DNA of 53,263 bases from an uncultured Oscillospiraceae bacterium (GCA_934464775.1 CAKSKG010000016.1:1-53263), one strand, 5' to 3'; counted from the first letter of the stretch, positions 41,179 through 50,884 are shown. Program-made: numbers and translations. Notes: generated by a model not told the origin, from the letters alone.

Positions 41179-44154
41179 TTATTCCGTATCATCTGTATCA
41201 AGACCGAGGTTCTTACGCTTTCTCGTGATCTCGGAATTGATGTCCTTATTGTACCAGCGGAGTGTCTCACGTGCGTTATCATGATCGTTAACAACTGCAC
41301 GGAATGCGTTCATAACGCCTCTTGTTACAACGTAGGAAGAAGGAATGATCGGGATCTCGTCCAGCTGATCCATTTCGGTCATGATCTTTTCAAGATCGCT
41401 CTTTGACCAGTTCAGCTGTTTCAGAGCCTCGGGATCTGCGGGAGCAACACGTCCCAGTGAACCCATAACACCCTCAACGTTGGTAGCATATTCAACCATC
41501 TGGTCTGTATCGGAGAACCACTTGAGGAATGTCCATGCAGCTTCGGGATTCTTACAGCTTGTAAGTATCATTGCGCCTGCACTGGAGGAGTTTGCTGCAT
41601 GAGATACCGTTCCGTCATCACGGAGCGTACCGGGAACGGGAGCAAAGTCCCAAAGTCCCTTGATCTCGGGAGCAGCTGTATTCAGCTGATTGTAGAACGT
41701 ACAATAGTCCTGGATAACAACGGGAGCTTCACCTGTTCTGAAACGTGTGAATGCATCGTATGTCTGGTCAAATCCGTATGTTGTATAGAACTTTGTCCAG
41801 ATATCGAACGCCTCGACAGCCTCCTGAGAATTAAAGGTCGTCTCGGTCTGCTCATCGTTGTAGTAGTTAAGTCCCGACTGGAGCATCAGAAGGGCGAATG
41901 TATGACCTTCCTCTGTTGCGGGAGAAATTGATGTACCGTTTACGTTTGCGGGAAGGATAAGACCGGGCTGCATATAATTTCTCTGGAAAGCAGGGAGCAT
42001 ATCGATAAGATCGTTCCATGTTTCGGGATACTCATAAATGCCGATCTCGGAAAGCATATCCTTGCGGTAGAACATCATGGGGAAGTTTCTTGTAAGAGGC
42101 ACGCAGTAGACCTGCTCATTATATGTATAAGGAATAAGTGCGCTTTCGTGATATCTTGCTGCGACTTCGTCATAGCCGTCCATATCATTGATAGGATAGA
42201 GCAGACCTCTGATCGCAAGGTTTACGGGATACTCACCGCCGATGAATATTGCAACGTCGGGACCCTTGCCTGCCAGAACGGCTTCCATGATACCGCCCTG
42301 TACAAGGTTGATAGCAACATCAACGCCGTAATTGCCGTTGAACTGGGAATCAACCATCTGCTTTACAACGTTTGTCTGGTCACGTCCGAGGGAGCTCCAT
42401 ACGTTGATAGAGTTTTCGGAAGTATCGGAAAGAACGGTGTAATCCTCAAAGAACGATCCGAAGAATGAGCTTGCGCCGAAGGATACCGACTTGAAGAAAT
42501 TCTTCTTCAGAGAAGTAAACTCGGATTCATTTCCGCTTGCATCATAAGCGGGAGTAAGCTCGATATAGTCGATCTCGAGGGGCTGTTCTCTGTAAGTACG
42601 CATCCATGAAGAAACGGACGAAACGTTATCCTTGATAGCACCGTTGGAGATCTGTGTGGGGATCTTGTTGGGCTTCTTGATACAATAGTCAAGGACCGTT
42701 GCCAGACGTTCAAGAGCGGCAGCCTCGGAGCCCTTCTGATTGCTCAGTGCCTCGATCTCGGACTGGATCTCACGAAGCTCTGCTGCCAGACGCTCAAAAT
42801 CATCAAGCAGCTCGGGGATCTCCTTATGTACGTAATAATCTGTGTACTTATCGGGAGAAGGACCTGTAATCATCAGGATCTTCAGATAATAGTTGTTAAC
42901 TTCTGTAACGACATTGTCCAGACGGCGCATATACTCGCCGATCTCACCGGGAATAGCTTCAAGAGTAAGCTCGTGAGTGCCCGCTGTCAGGTAAACATAA
43001 GCATCGTCGCCGTTCTCATCTGTGGGAGAGGAGACCTGCCAATCGTTGTCATAGTAGAACTTAACATCGTCAAAAGCGCTGTTGGGAACAACTCCGTCGA
43101 TATAAACACGGCGGTTGGAGTACAGACCTCTCATAACGTTCTGTCTGCCCTTGATTCCCAGCTTGTAATAACCGTCCTGGGGAACTTCGATAGTCCATGT
43201 TACCTGCTGACCGGCAGTATCCCATGTACCTTCACCCATTGAGTTGTAGCGCTGCTTAACGGGGTCACTGTAATCGCCCACATGATCCTCTGTGCGGTAA
43301 TCGCCGCGATCATATGTGGGGAAGATCTCGGAGGAAGATGTATAGGTGTAATTTTCACCCTGCACCTTGATAGTTGCCGCACCCTGATTTGCTCTCAAAT
43401 CGGAATCGGAGGGAGCAGTGTAAGCCTCGGGAGCCTCATAGCCGCAAAGCTCGATAGAAGCGATTGCAACGGAAGCTTTTTCAGAAGCAAGGCTGATAGT
43501 GTGAGTGCCCTTTTCAAGGTTGAAAATAAGGGGAGTACTGAAAATACCGTCGGGATCGTTTACATAGGTCGTAACCCAGCGGGGATCCTCCGACTGAATG
43601 GGACGAAGCTCGTTGCCCTTGGAGTCCTTAGTGATCTCGGTATCGCTGTGCCATCTCTTGCTGAGACCAACACGGGTCGCCGCATCATAAGGGGACTCAT
43701 TATCCAGCAGGATCGACACTTCCGAAGAAGTCATCTTGCTTGAAATGGGATAATAAGTGATTTTAATGTTGTAATTGCCCGATTCGGGAACGTCCACGGT
43801 AAAATCAAGCTGACCCTCCTGATTTGACCACACCAGAACATCGTCCTTGCCCTCATAGGAACCCTGAGTTACCTCGGTTTCCTCGGAGGCTCCGACATAT
43901 GTCAATGGAACTTCCCTGTCAGGATAATTGTCAGCCGAATGCTCGTCATAATAATCGCTGTATGTCTTCTGCTCGGTATAGAACGCAGCCTTCTGTTCTT
44001 CCGAGATCTCATCTTCGGATGAATTGGAAGCAGCGGCACTGTCCGTTTCGGCAGGGCTTTCTTCCGCAAAAGCCGCCGCGGGAGTGCAAGTCATACAAAG
44101 CAGAACTGCCAGTGCAGCAGACAAAACCCGTCTTTGACTGTTTTTCCTTGACAA
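41179..44154 (-). CDS. Giant solute-binding protein with N-terminal carbohydrate-binding-like modules
   Basis: A 991-residue secreted protein: signal peptide (1-30, ending AAAFA), acidic linker, two galactose-binding-fold (CBM6/35-like) beta-sandwich modules (about 85-245 and 260-440; GQLDFTVDVPESGNYNIKIT and QQVTWTIEVPQDGYYKLGIK), a coiled coil (about 455-510) and an MalE-type solute-binding domain (about 555-960; AVLAGKGPDVAIFIGGEYP). Ordinary binding proteins have about 420 residues. There is no lipobox. The best start is TTG at 44154, nine bases after AAGGTGG; ATG 44184 has no site. It should capture polymer or surface glycan and pass it to permease pair 1. Confidence 0.87.
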   Translation of the reverse strand: MSRKNSQRRVLSAALAVLLCMTCTPAAAFAEESPAETDSAAASNSSEDEISEEQKAAFYTEQKTYSDYYDEHSADNYPDREVPLTYVGASEETEVTQGSYEGKDDVLVWSNQEGQLDFTVDVPESGNYNIKITYYPISSKMTSSEVSILLDNESPYDAATRVGLSKRWHSDTEITKDSKGNELRPIQSEDPRWVTTYVNDPDGIFSTPLIFNLEKGTHTISLASEKASVAIASIELCGYEAPEAYTAPSDSDLRANQGAATIKVQGENYTYTSSSEIFPTYDRGDYRTEDHVGDYSDPVKQRYNSMGEGTWDTAGQQVTWTIEVPQDGYYKLGIKGRQNVMRGLYSNRRVYIDGVVPNSAFDDVKFYYDNDWQVSSPTDENGDDAYVYLTAGTHELTLEAIPGEIGEYMRRLDNVVTEVNNYYLKILMITGPSPDKYTDYYVHKEIPELLDDFERLAAELREIQSEIEALSNQKGSEAAALERLATVLDYCIKKPNKIPTQISNGAIKDNVSSVSSWMRTYREQPLEIDYIELTPAYDASGNESEFTSLKKNFFKSVSFGASSFFGSFFEDYTVLSDTSENSINVWSSLGRDQTNVVKQMVDSQFNGNYGVDVAINLVQGGIMEAVLAGKGPDVAIFIGGEYPVNLAIRGLLYPINDMDGYDEVAARYHESALIPYTYNEQVYCVPLTRNFPMMFYRKDMLSEIGIYEYPETWNDLIDMLPAFQRNYMQPGLILPANVNGTSISPATEEGHTFALLMLQSGLNYYNDEQTETTFNSQEAVEAFDIWTKFYTTYGFDQTYDAFTRFRTGEAPVVIQDYCTFYNQLNTAAPEIKGLWDFAPVPGTLRDDGTVSHAANSSSAGAMILTSCKNPEAAWTFLKWFSDTDQMVEYATNVEGVMGSLGRVAPADPEALKQLNWSKSDLEKIMTEMDQLDEIPIIPSSYVVTRGVMNAFRAVVNDHDNARETLRWYNKDINSEITRKRKNLGLDTDDTE

Positions 44155-44338
44155 CTGAATTGACCACCTTTCGTACATATTCATACATTAATATATCGAC
44201 CTGAATATGCGCAGGGGAGTGCGAATACCCTGTTCATACTTCTTTTTTCTTGTTTACCCAAATGCAATGTGATAAATTTATGTCAATTGAACAAAAAATT
44301 GCAGTCGAATAGATAAAAATATATTGAGCCGTATAATA

Positions 44339-44367
44339 ATTATACCAAGCGGCGGGGTGAATGTCAA
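44339..44367 (-). promoter_or_regulatory. Promoter of the carbohydrate-transport operon
   Basis: Minus strand TTGACA (44362-44367), 17-nt spacer, TATAAT (44339-44344): perfect consensus, with a leader of about 180 bases before the solute-binding protein gene. Consensus strength implies that regulation, if any, is by a repressor or leader. Confidence 0.88.
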
Positions 44368-44597
44368 GAAAAACGGCAGGTTTTGTGTTATATTTTATTA
44401 TAACATTTTTGTACATTATGTACAAAATATCAATCATGATTATATATAAAACGTTTGCGTTACATAACAGTTACATTTATTTAACAGTCAAATTGAACAA
44501 AATATTTCCGTGCATTCACTATAATATAAACAAAAGTTTTCAATCCCACATCACATTAATACGAAAAAGTCCCGATATATGACGATATATCGGGACA

Positions 44598-44638
44598 TAA
44601 AAAAGCACCGCTTCCGAATTACTCCGAAAGCGGCGCTC
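44598..44638 (-). terminator. Terminator of the surface-protein gene
   Basis: On the minus strand AGCGCCGCTTTCGGA and TCGGAAGCGGTGCT pair and are followed by TTTTTT. A second perfect hairpin of TCCCGATATAT lies just beyond (44571-44596). Confidence 0.9.
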
Positions 44639-44695
44639 ATTATTCAGTTAGTTATGAAACTAATCCGAAATGCTTTTTCGACTTATTCAGTCAAA

Positions 44696-46732
44696 TTAGC
44701 CTCTCTTCTTAGCTACAACTGCTGCTGCTGCGAGAGCAACGGGGATTACTGCGAGAGCGATAGGAGCGTTGCCAGTCTTAGGAGATGTCTCTTCCTTAAC
44801 TTCCTCAACAACTGTTGTCTCTTCTACAGTTTCATCCTCAACGTCTTCCTCAACATCTTCCTCAACGTCCTCGTCGATGTCTTCTTCAACATCTTCCTCA
44901 ACGTCCTCGTCGATGTCTTCCTCAACGTCTTCCTCAACGTCCTCGTCTACAGTCTCATCAACTGTCTCGTCAACAGTCTCATCCTCTGTGATCTCTTCGC
45001 CGTCATCCTCAGCGCCTTCGCCAGCTGCTACGCCTTCTGTCATAGCTTCGCCAACGAGTACGTCGAGCTTATCCCAGTACCACTCAACAGGTGTGTAGAG
45101 GAGCATGGACTGGATGAACTGTGTAGCGTTTGTTACCTTAGAATCCTTGATAGAATCCCAGAAGAATGTGATTGTGTTGTCGCCCCACTCAAATGCATCT
45201 GTGTCATTGAGCTGCATTGTCCAATCCTTGTTTACAACGAGGCCGGAAACGAAGAGGTTCTTAGCCCATGCAGAGCTGTAGGAACCAAAGTTGTCATAAG
45301 CTGTCTGCTGGCCGTTAGGACCTGTGTAGTTGTAGAAGAAGTTACCATATGTGCCGTTCTGATAGAGGTGCTGATCGAAGTAAGCATTCTCCCAAACCTT
45401 TGCCTTATCGTCTGTTGTAACCTTTCCGTCCTTGTCAATCTTACCGGAGAAAGTTGTGAATGTGAGCTGTACGTTCTCGTTGTTAGCAACGATATCGTTG
45501 AGAACTGCGAGAGGTGCTGTGTAGTGGTTGCCCCACTCCTTGTCAGCCTTGAGAGCCTCGATAACATCAGCAGGCTTGGAAAGTGTGGACTTCATGGGAT
45601 ATACATCATAGTAGCAAGAGCCAACAACAGCCTTGATAGAGGGGTTACCTGTGTTAAGACCCTGGATACCCTGAGACTTGTTAACAACTGTAGAAGCATT
45701 CTTATAGTTGCCTGCATCGTCCCAACCGTTTACGTGTACATTGTATGTGCATGTTACTGTGTAGGAAGAGAATGCATAACCCTCAGTTGTGGAGTTAGCA
45801 ACGAGATTATAAGCCTTTACAAAAGTCTTAGTTGTTGTTGTATATGCAGTTGCTGCTGCCTGAGCATCAGCCGCTGTTGCGTATGCCTTAGCATCTGTCT
45901 TAGCAGCTGCTACGCCTGCAGCGTTGAGATACTTAACGGATACAACGTCCTTCTGGAGCTGCTCCTTAGCATCAACATACTGAGGATATACAGCTACTAC
46001 CCAGTGACCGTTCTCATCCTGCTCAACTACTGCAACTTCCTCAGTGTATGTCTCTGTGAAAGCTGCGTCGAGAACTGTCTTGTCCTCTCTGCCTGCGATC
46101 TCTGTAGAGCCATATGTACCATACTTAAGTGTCTTGCCTGCGAAGGAAGGATACTTAGCCTCGTAGTGGTAGATAGAATCAACATTGCCTGCGTAGTTGT
46201 CTACGAGGAATGCGCCTTCAATGTTCTTAGCTGTTGCGTTAGCAAGTGTTGTGAATGTAACGTTGATAGCGCTCTTATCGGATGTACGCTCAGCACCGTT
46301 AACAGCCTCAACTGCTACATAGTCGGAAGAATCAACGCCGAGAGCGCCGAGAGCATCCTTGGAGTAGTAAAGCTTGTCAAATGTGTATGTCTTGCCATCA
46401 GCCTGTGTGAAACCTGTACCTGCGATCTCAGCGGATACGATCTCAGAACTTGTAGCGCACCAAACACCCTTAATATCATAGCCGAATGTTACTGTACCTG
46501 TTGTCTCAGCATTATTAACAGCTGCGATATCGTAACCGGATGTAGAATCAAACTTGTTTGTGATTGTTACAACTGTATCTGTGTGCTTTTCAACGTACTT
46601 CTTAAGATCATAAGAAATTGCGATCTGCTCCTGATCAGCTGTGCCGCCTGTCCATGCGGAAGCTGTTGTGGCCATTGCAGATACGGCCATAGCGCCAGCC
46701 ATTACGCCAGCAATTGACTTTTTCATGTTCAT
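44696..46732 (-). CDS. Sortase-anchored acidic-repeat surface protein
   Basis: A 678-residue protein with a signal peptide (1-27, ATTASA), a large extracellular region of unknown fold, a tail of about 70 residues built from 12-residue acidic units such as DVEEDVEEDIDE (36-nt DNA repeat, about 44830-44990), and a C-terminal sorting signal: SPKTG, hydrophobic segment ALAVIPVALAAAAVVA, then KKRG. Sortase would attach it to peptidoglycan. AGGAGG lies eight bases before the ATG. Codon use is markedly biased towards GTT/GCT/AAC/GAA-type codons, unlike neighbours, as expected of a very abundant protein. The promoter is strong. Confidence 0.85.
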   Translation of the reverse strand: MNMKKSIAGVMAGAMAVSAMATTASAWTGGTADQEQIAISYDLKKYVEKHTDTVVTITNKFDSTSGYDIAAVNNAETTGTVTFGYDIKGVWCATSSEIVSAEIAGTGFTQADGKTYTFDKLYYSKDALGALGVDSSDYVAVEAVNGAERTSDKSAINVTFTTLANATAKNIEGAFLVDNYAGNVDSIYHYEAKYPSFAGKTLKYGTYGSTEIAGREDKTVLDAAFTETYTEEVAVVEQDENGHWVVAVYPQYVDAKEQLQKDVVSVKYLNAAGVAAAKTDAKAYATAADAQAAATAYTTTTKTFVKAYNLVANSTTEGYAFSSYTVTCTYNVHVNGWDDAGNYKNASTVVNKSQGIQGLNTGNPSIKAVVGSCYYDVYPMKSTLSKPADVIEALKADKEWGNHYTAPLAVLNDIVANNENVQLTFTTFSGKIDKDGKVTTDDKAKVWENAYFDQHLYQNGTYGNFFYNYTGPNGQQTAYDNFGSYSSAWAKNLFVSGLVVNKDWTMQLNDTDAFEWGDNTITFFWDSIKDSKVTNATQFIQSMLLYTPVEWYWDKLDVLVGEAMTEGVAAGEGAEDDGEEITEDETVDETVDETVDEDVEEDVEEDIDEDVEEDVEEDIDEDVEEDVEEDVEDETVEETTVVEEVKEETSPKTGNAPIALAVIPVALAAAAVVAKKRG

Positions 46733-46847
46733 GAAAAGATCCTCCTTGTTTTGTTTTAATAACTTTCTTTATTTATTTCCAAATGGAATGGAAATCAAAT
46801 ACCGGGTGATTCGAGTACGTTTCTGCTCGTCTCTTTATCACGCTTTT

Positions 46848-46877
46848 ATTCTAACACACAAGTCGCGAAAGTGTCAA
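46848..46877 (-). promoter_or_regulatory. Promoter of the surface-protein gene
   Basis: Minus strand TTGACA (46872-46877), 18-nt spacer, TAGAAT (46848-46853), with a leader of about 110 bases. Confidence 0.8.
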
Positions 46878-46928
46878 TGCACACCTGATACAAAAATCGT
46901 TTTCGTTTTCTATCAATTATGTACATTT

Positions 46929-47162
46929 TTAACTAACAAAGTGATTTTCCGTTGAAGTTTTGCCCTCTGACCGTGTAATAATAATTACATTTTGTAACTT
47001 TACGTTCATTTCTTCGGTTCTGCCGCCGAGTGAAAATCGCCGCACCGTCACATGATCTTCAAGCCCCTTCGGGAACCTCACCCTCATGTGTTGTATACAT
47101 GATACAGCCTTTTCAAAGGAATTGCAATAGACAAATTCACCAAACATCAATATTTTTAACAT
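46929..47162 (-). CDS. Possible small protein, weakly supported
   Basis: An open frame of 77 residues (MLKILMFGEFVYCNSFEKAV...) without a recognised family. The ribosome binding site is weak (AGGAC at about 12 bases). It overlaps nothing else and ends 50 bases before the surface-protein promoter. The rest of the 46733-47303 interval shows only that promoter and leader. It could equally be non-coding. Confidence 0.25.
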   Translation of the reverse strand: MLKILMFGEFVYCNSFEKAVSCIQHMRVRFPKGLEDHVTVRRFSLGGRTEEMNVKLQNVIIITRSEGKTSTENHFVS

Positions 47163-47303
47163 ATCTTTTTCGTCCTGTTTTTCATCTGTTACGGTTCTTT
47201 GGCAAAATCGCCGCATTTTACGCTCCGTGCCGCAGGGCATGATATTTTTCCGTAACTTTATATTGTCATGCCGCACACTGCGCAAATTTACATATACTAT
47301 ATA

Positions 47304-47343
47304 TAAAAAATGCCGCAGAAAAAAGCAACATTTTCTGCGGCAC
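47304..47343 (-). terminator. Terminator of thrS
   Basis: TGCCGCAGAAAA and TTTTCTGCGGCA form a perfect 12-bp stem followed on the minus strand by TTTTTTA. Confidence 0.92.
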
Positions 47344-47360
47344 ATTTTTATTTTACGGCA

Positions 47361-49307
47361 TTACTTAGCCTTTGTGACGATCTCCTTCATGATCTTGTCA
47401 ACAACAGCGTCCAGTGCGGAAGCACCGAGGTCGCCGTCCTTTCTGGAACGGAGGGAAACTGTGCCATCTTCAACTTCCTTGTCGCCGACGATGAAGAAAT
47501 AAGGTACCTTTTCAAGCTGTGCCTGACGGATCTTATAGCCGATCTTTTCGTTTCTGTTGTCAACAGTTACACGAACGTCCATATCGTCAAGCTTCTGCTT
47601 GATATTCTCGGCATATTCCTTTGCTCTGTCCGTAACGGGGAGGATCCTTACCTGCTCCGGGGACATCCACAGGGGGAGTGCGCCTGCATACTTTTCAAGC
47701 AGATATGCAAGTGTTCTCTCGTAGCAGCCGAGGCTTGTACGGTGAATGATATAAGGATTCTTCTTTGTTCCGTCGGCGTCGATATATTCCATGCCGAAAC
47801 GCTGTGCGAGGAGCATATCTATCTGGATTGTTACCAGTGTATCTTCCTTGCCGAATACATTTTTATACTGAATGTCAAGCTTAGGACCGTAGAATGCAGC
47901 TTCATCTATACCGATAGTATAATCTATTCCGAGGTGATCCAGTATTTTCTTCATCGTTGCCTGTGCAATTTCCCACTGCTCGGGTGTACCCTCATACTTG
48001 TTCTTGGGGTTTGTGGGATCCCACTGGGAGAAGCGGAATGTGCAGTCCTCAAGCAGACCTACCGTTTCAAGGCAATACTTTGCAAGCTCCAGACAGCCCT
48101 TGAATTCTTCTTCAAGCTGCTCGGGGCGGAGGATATAATGTCCCTCTGAGATAGTGAACTGTCTTACTCTGATAAGTCCGTGCATCTCGCCGCTGTCCTC
48201 GTTGCGGAACAGTGTAGATGTTTCCGTAAGACGCATGGGCAGGTCACGGTAGCTGCGCTGTCTGTTCAGGAATACCTGATACTGGAAAGGACAAGTCATG
48301 GGACGGAGTGCGAAGCATTCCTTTTCCTCATCATTGGGATCGCCCAGAACGAACATTCCGTCAAGGTAATGATCCCAGTGGCCCGATATCTTATAAAGCT
48401 CTCTCTTTGCCATGAAAGGAGTCTTTGTGAGCTGGCAGCCTTTCTTCGCCTCTGTATCCTCGACCCATCTCTGGAGGATCTGGACTACCTTTGCGCCCTT
48501 GGGCAGCAGAATGGGAAGTCCCTGTCCGATATAATCAACGGTTGTGAAATATTCAAGCTCTCTGCCTATCTTGTTGTGATCACGGAGCTTTGCTTCTTCA
48601 AGCGCCTTGAGGTGAGCTTCCATTTCGCTTGCCTTGGGGAACGCAGTACCATATACACGGCAGAGCTGCTTGCCCTTGGAATCGCCTCTCCAGTAAGCGC
48701 CTGTGCAGGCTGTGAGCTTGAATGCCTTTACAGTGCCTGTGGACATAAGATGAGGTCCTGCGCAGAGATCTGTGAAATCGCCCTGCTCATAGAATGAGAT
48801 ATCCTCGCCCTTATCGGCGTGCTCCTTGCAAAGCTCCACCTTATAAGGCTCGCCCATAGCTTCAAGCTTTGCGATCGCTTCATCAACGGGCAGACCGTAC
48901 TGCTTCAGAGGGATATCCTCCTTGACGATCTTCTTCATCTCTGCTTCGATCTTTGCAAGATCATCGGGAGTAAAGGACTTGCCAAGGTCAAAATCGTAAT
49001 AGAAGCCGTCCTCGATAGCAGGACCGATAGCCAGCTTTGCCTCGGGGTAAAGTCTCTTTACCGCCTGAGCGAGAATATGAGATGCCGTATGACGGAACAC
49101 CTTTTTGCCCTCGTCGGAATCAAAGGTCATTACCTCAAAATTGCAGTCATTGTTGATAACCGTGCGGAGATCGCACACCTTTCCGTCGATCTTAACGCAG
49201 CACGCAGCCTTGTAAAGACCCATTCCGATGCCCTTGATTATTTCGGCAGCGGACATTCCCTGCTCGGCTTCTCTTACAGAGCCGTCTTTCAGCGTAAGCT
49301 TTACCAT
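47361..49307 (-). CDS. thrS: Threonine-tRNA ligase
   Basis: A 648-residue class II synthetase. Order: TGS domain (1-60), editing domain with HTASHILAQAVKRLYP (HxxxH) and the CxxxH-type zinc/editing residues, catalytic core (about 240-540; RPMTCPFQYQVFLNRQRSYRDLP), and anticodon-binding domain (about 545-648; VRILPVTDRAKEYAENIKQKL). AAGGAG precedes the start at 49307. Upstream, across about 108 bases, lies the DUF815 gene with a T-box leader; thrS may be read from that leader or from a weak local promoter near 49330. Confidence 0.97.
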   Translation of the reverse strand: MVKLTLKDGSVREAEQGMSAAEIIKGIGMGLYKAACCVKIDGKVCDLRTVINNDCNFEVMTFDSDEGKKVFRHTASHILAQAVKRLYPEAKLAIGPAIEDGFYYDFDLGKSFTPDDLAKIEAEMKKIVKEDIPLKQYGLPVDEAIAKLEAMGEPYKVELCKEHADKGEDISFYEQGDFTDLCAGPHLMSTGTVKAFKLTACTGAYWRGDSKGKQLCRVYGTAFPKASEMEAHLKALEEAKLRDHNKIGRELEYFTTVDYIGQGLPILLPKGAKVVQILQRWVEDTEAKKGCQLTKTPFMAKRELYKISGHWDHYLDGMFVLGDPNDEEKECFALRPMTCPFQYQVFLNRQRSYRDLPMRLTETSTLFRNEDSGEMHGLIRVRQFTISEGHYILRPEQLEEEFKGCLELAKYCLETVGLLEDCTFRFSQWDPTNPKNKYEGTPEQWEIAQATMKKILDHLGIDYTIGIDEAAFYGPKLDIQYKNVFGKEDTLVTIQIDMLLAQRFGMEYIDADGTKKNPYIIHRTSLGCYERTLAYLLEKYAGALPLWMSPEQVRILPVTDRAKEYAENIKQKLDDMDVRVTVDNRNEKIGYKIRQAQLEKVPYFFIVGDKEVEDGTVSLRSRKDGDLGASALDAVVDKIMKEIVTKAK

Positions 49308-49415
49308 AATTATTTCTCCTTTACATATTTTATAATAGTATTGCACTTTTTGCGTTGTTTATTGATAGCATGAATTAAAGTTGACTCCGTCAGTATGACA
49401 GGACAATTGTAATTC

Positions 49416-50582
49416 TTACAGTTGTCCCGTCATGTACATTTCCACAAACTGTCTTGCGGCACGTCCCGATCTGCCGGAACGGCGTATCGCATAGGCTTCC
49501 GCCTTTGTGAAGAGCTCGTCACGGTCATATTCAAGACCGTTCTGCTTTGCAAGATTTTCAACGATAGAAAGGTACAGATCCTTGTTGGGCTTTGTAAATG
49601 TGACTTTGAGTCCGAAGCGTTCCGAAAGGGAAACAAGCTCCTCCATGCTGTCACGGCGGTGGATCTCGTCGCCCTCTCTGTCGGAGAATTTCTCCTTGAC
49701 AAGGTGGCGGCGGTTGCTGGTAGCATAAATAGCGATGTTTGAGGTCTTAGCCGAAGCGGAGCCTTCAAGCACGGCTTTCAGTGCGCCGAAATCATCGTCG
49801 TCTGCGGCAAAGGAAAGATCGTCAATGAAAATGATGAATTTCAGCGGATTATCCGCAACCGCTTCGATTATCACGGGCATATCGTGGAGCTGCGACTTTT
49901 TCAGCTCGATAAGGCGGAGACCCCTGTCCTTGAACTCATTCACAACAGCCTTTACCGTTGAGGATTTGCCGGTTCCGGCATCTCCGTAAAGCAGTGCATT
50001 TGCAGCCGCATGGCCGTTCAGCAGTGCAAGGGTATTGTCAATGACCTTTTTGCGCTCCACTTCATAGCCCGAAAGCTGCGAAAGGCGCTGAGGGTCGGGA
50101 GTTTTAACGGGGACGATAGCTCCGTCACGGAAAATAAATGTATAATACTTTGCATAAATGCCGTAGCCCTTGGTCTGGAGATCAGCCATTCTGTCGGCAT
50201 AGATCTTAACAAGGTCGCAGGGGGTATTTATCCACTGTGCGAAATAACCGTCATAGGTCATGGAAGCCTTTACCTGCATGGGAGTCACCGCAGCGGCTCT
50301 TTCAAGTATTTTAAGCTCGGCATGAGCCGCAGTGTCCATTACCTGAGGCACCTCCTGCATACGTGCATGGCGCAGCATATAATCATTTTCATCGGAGGTA
50401 ACCACACCGATAATATATTCGGTAAGGTTGTCGGTATGCTTATAAAGCGCTGCCGCAAATTCGCCGCAGGACTTGGGCGTGGGATTATCGAGCATAACCA
50501 CCAGCTTTGATACCACATCGTCTTTCAGCACATTTCTGAACACCGACAGAGCCGTAAGCTCCTCAGCAAGTTCATTTATCAT
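49416..50582 (-). CDS. DUF815 AAA+ ATPase
   Basis: A 388-residue protein with Walker A YGDAGTGKSST (about 201-211), Walker B FIIFIDDLSF (about 250) and the DUF815-specific ATSNRRHLVKEKFSDREGDEIH region with sensor and arginine-finger residues. The family is near-universal in Clostridia and uncharacterised. The ATG has GAGGTTT nine bases upstream. The gene is immediately downstream of a T-box leader, meaning its expression should rise when a specific tRNA is uncharged. Confidence 0.92.
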   Translation of the reverse strand: MINELAEELTALSVFRNVLKDDVVSKLVVMLDNPTPKSCGEFAAALYKHTDNLTEYIIGVVTSDENDYMLRHARMQEVPQVMDTAAHAELKILERAAAVTPMQVKASMTYDGYFAQWINTPCDLVKIYADRMADLQTKGYGIYAKYYTFIFRDGAIVPVKTPDPQRLSQLSGYEVERKKVIDNTLALLNGHAAANALLYGDAGTGKSSTVKAVVNEFKDRGLRLIELKKSQLHDMPVIIEAVADNPLKFIIFIDDLSFAADDDDFGALKAVLEGSASAKTSNIAIYATSNRRHLVKEKFSDREGDEIHRRDSMEELVSLSERFGLKVTFTKPNKDLYLSIVENLAKQNGLEYDRDELFTKAEAYAIRRSGRSGRAARQFVEMYMTGQL

Positions 50583-50605
50583 AAATAAAACCTCTTTTTA
50601 ATAAA

Positions 50606-50878
50606 ATAAAAACGTCCCATGAGAATACTCATGGGACGATAATACCGTGTTTCCACCCAAATTCACGGCAGTCATGCACATCAAATGGCACAAATTGCCG
50701 CCTCGGAAGCTCTGTAACGGGAGCAAGCCGCTGTGTATTGAACAGACTCGGGGGCGGTACACCTTTTCGGATACATTGCAATATCCTATCGGACGTGAAA
50801 TGCGCTGCTTTCAGCATCTGCGGCGCTCTCTGAAGATCACGGCACGAAAGCATTTCCCCTTCGGCGTTTTCTGATATT
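50606..50878 (-). ncRNA. T-box leader
   Basis: On the minus strand: AGAGAG and a GAUG...GAAAG hairpin near the 5' part, a Stem I apical loop GGATATTGCAATGTATCC, then GAATTTGGGTGGAAACACGG (50645-50664), the conserved T-box with UGGA to pair with a tRNA ending UCCA, and an intrinsic terminator CGTCCCATGAG/CTCATGGGACG followed by TTTTTT (50606-50640). UGGA fits a tRNA with discriminator U, such as Thr or Gly. The specifier codon could not be fixed. Genes downstream are DUF815 and thrS. Confidence 0.85.
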
Positions 50879-50884
50879 GTATAT

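Noticed and set aside
44830..44990. 36-nt tandem repeat as a CRISPR array
   Set aside because: Contiguous coding repeats within the surface protein, no spacers, no cas genes.
44579..46717. A 712-codon open frame on the plus strand opposite the surface-protein gene
   Set aside because: It is a mirror of the strong codon bias on the minus strand, is full of Cys/Val/Leu without domain logic, and has no ribosome binding site. The minus-strand gene has a signal peptide and sorting signal.
50606..50878. Reading the T-box specifier codon as ACC (Thr)
   Set aside because: An ACC occurs in the right region, but Stem I could not be folded with enough confidence by eye to be sure it sits in the specifier loop.
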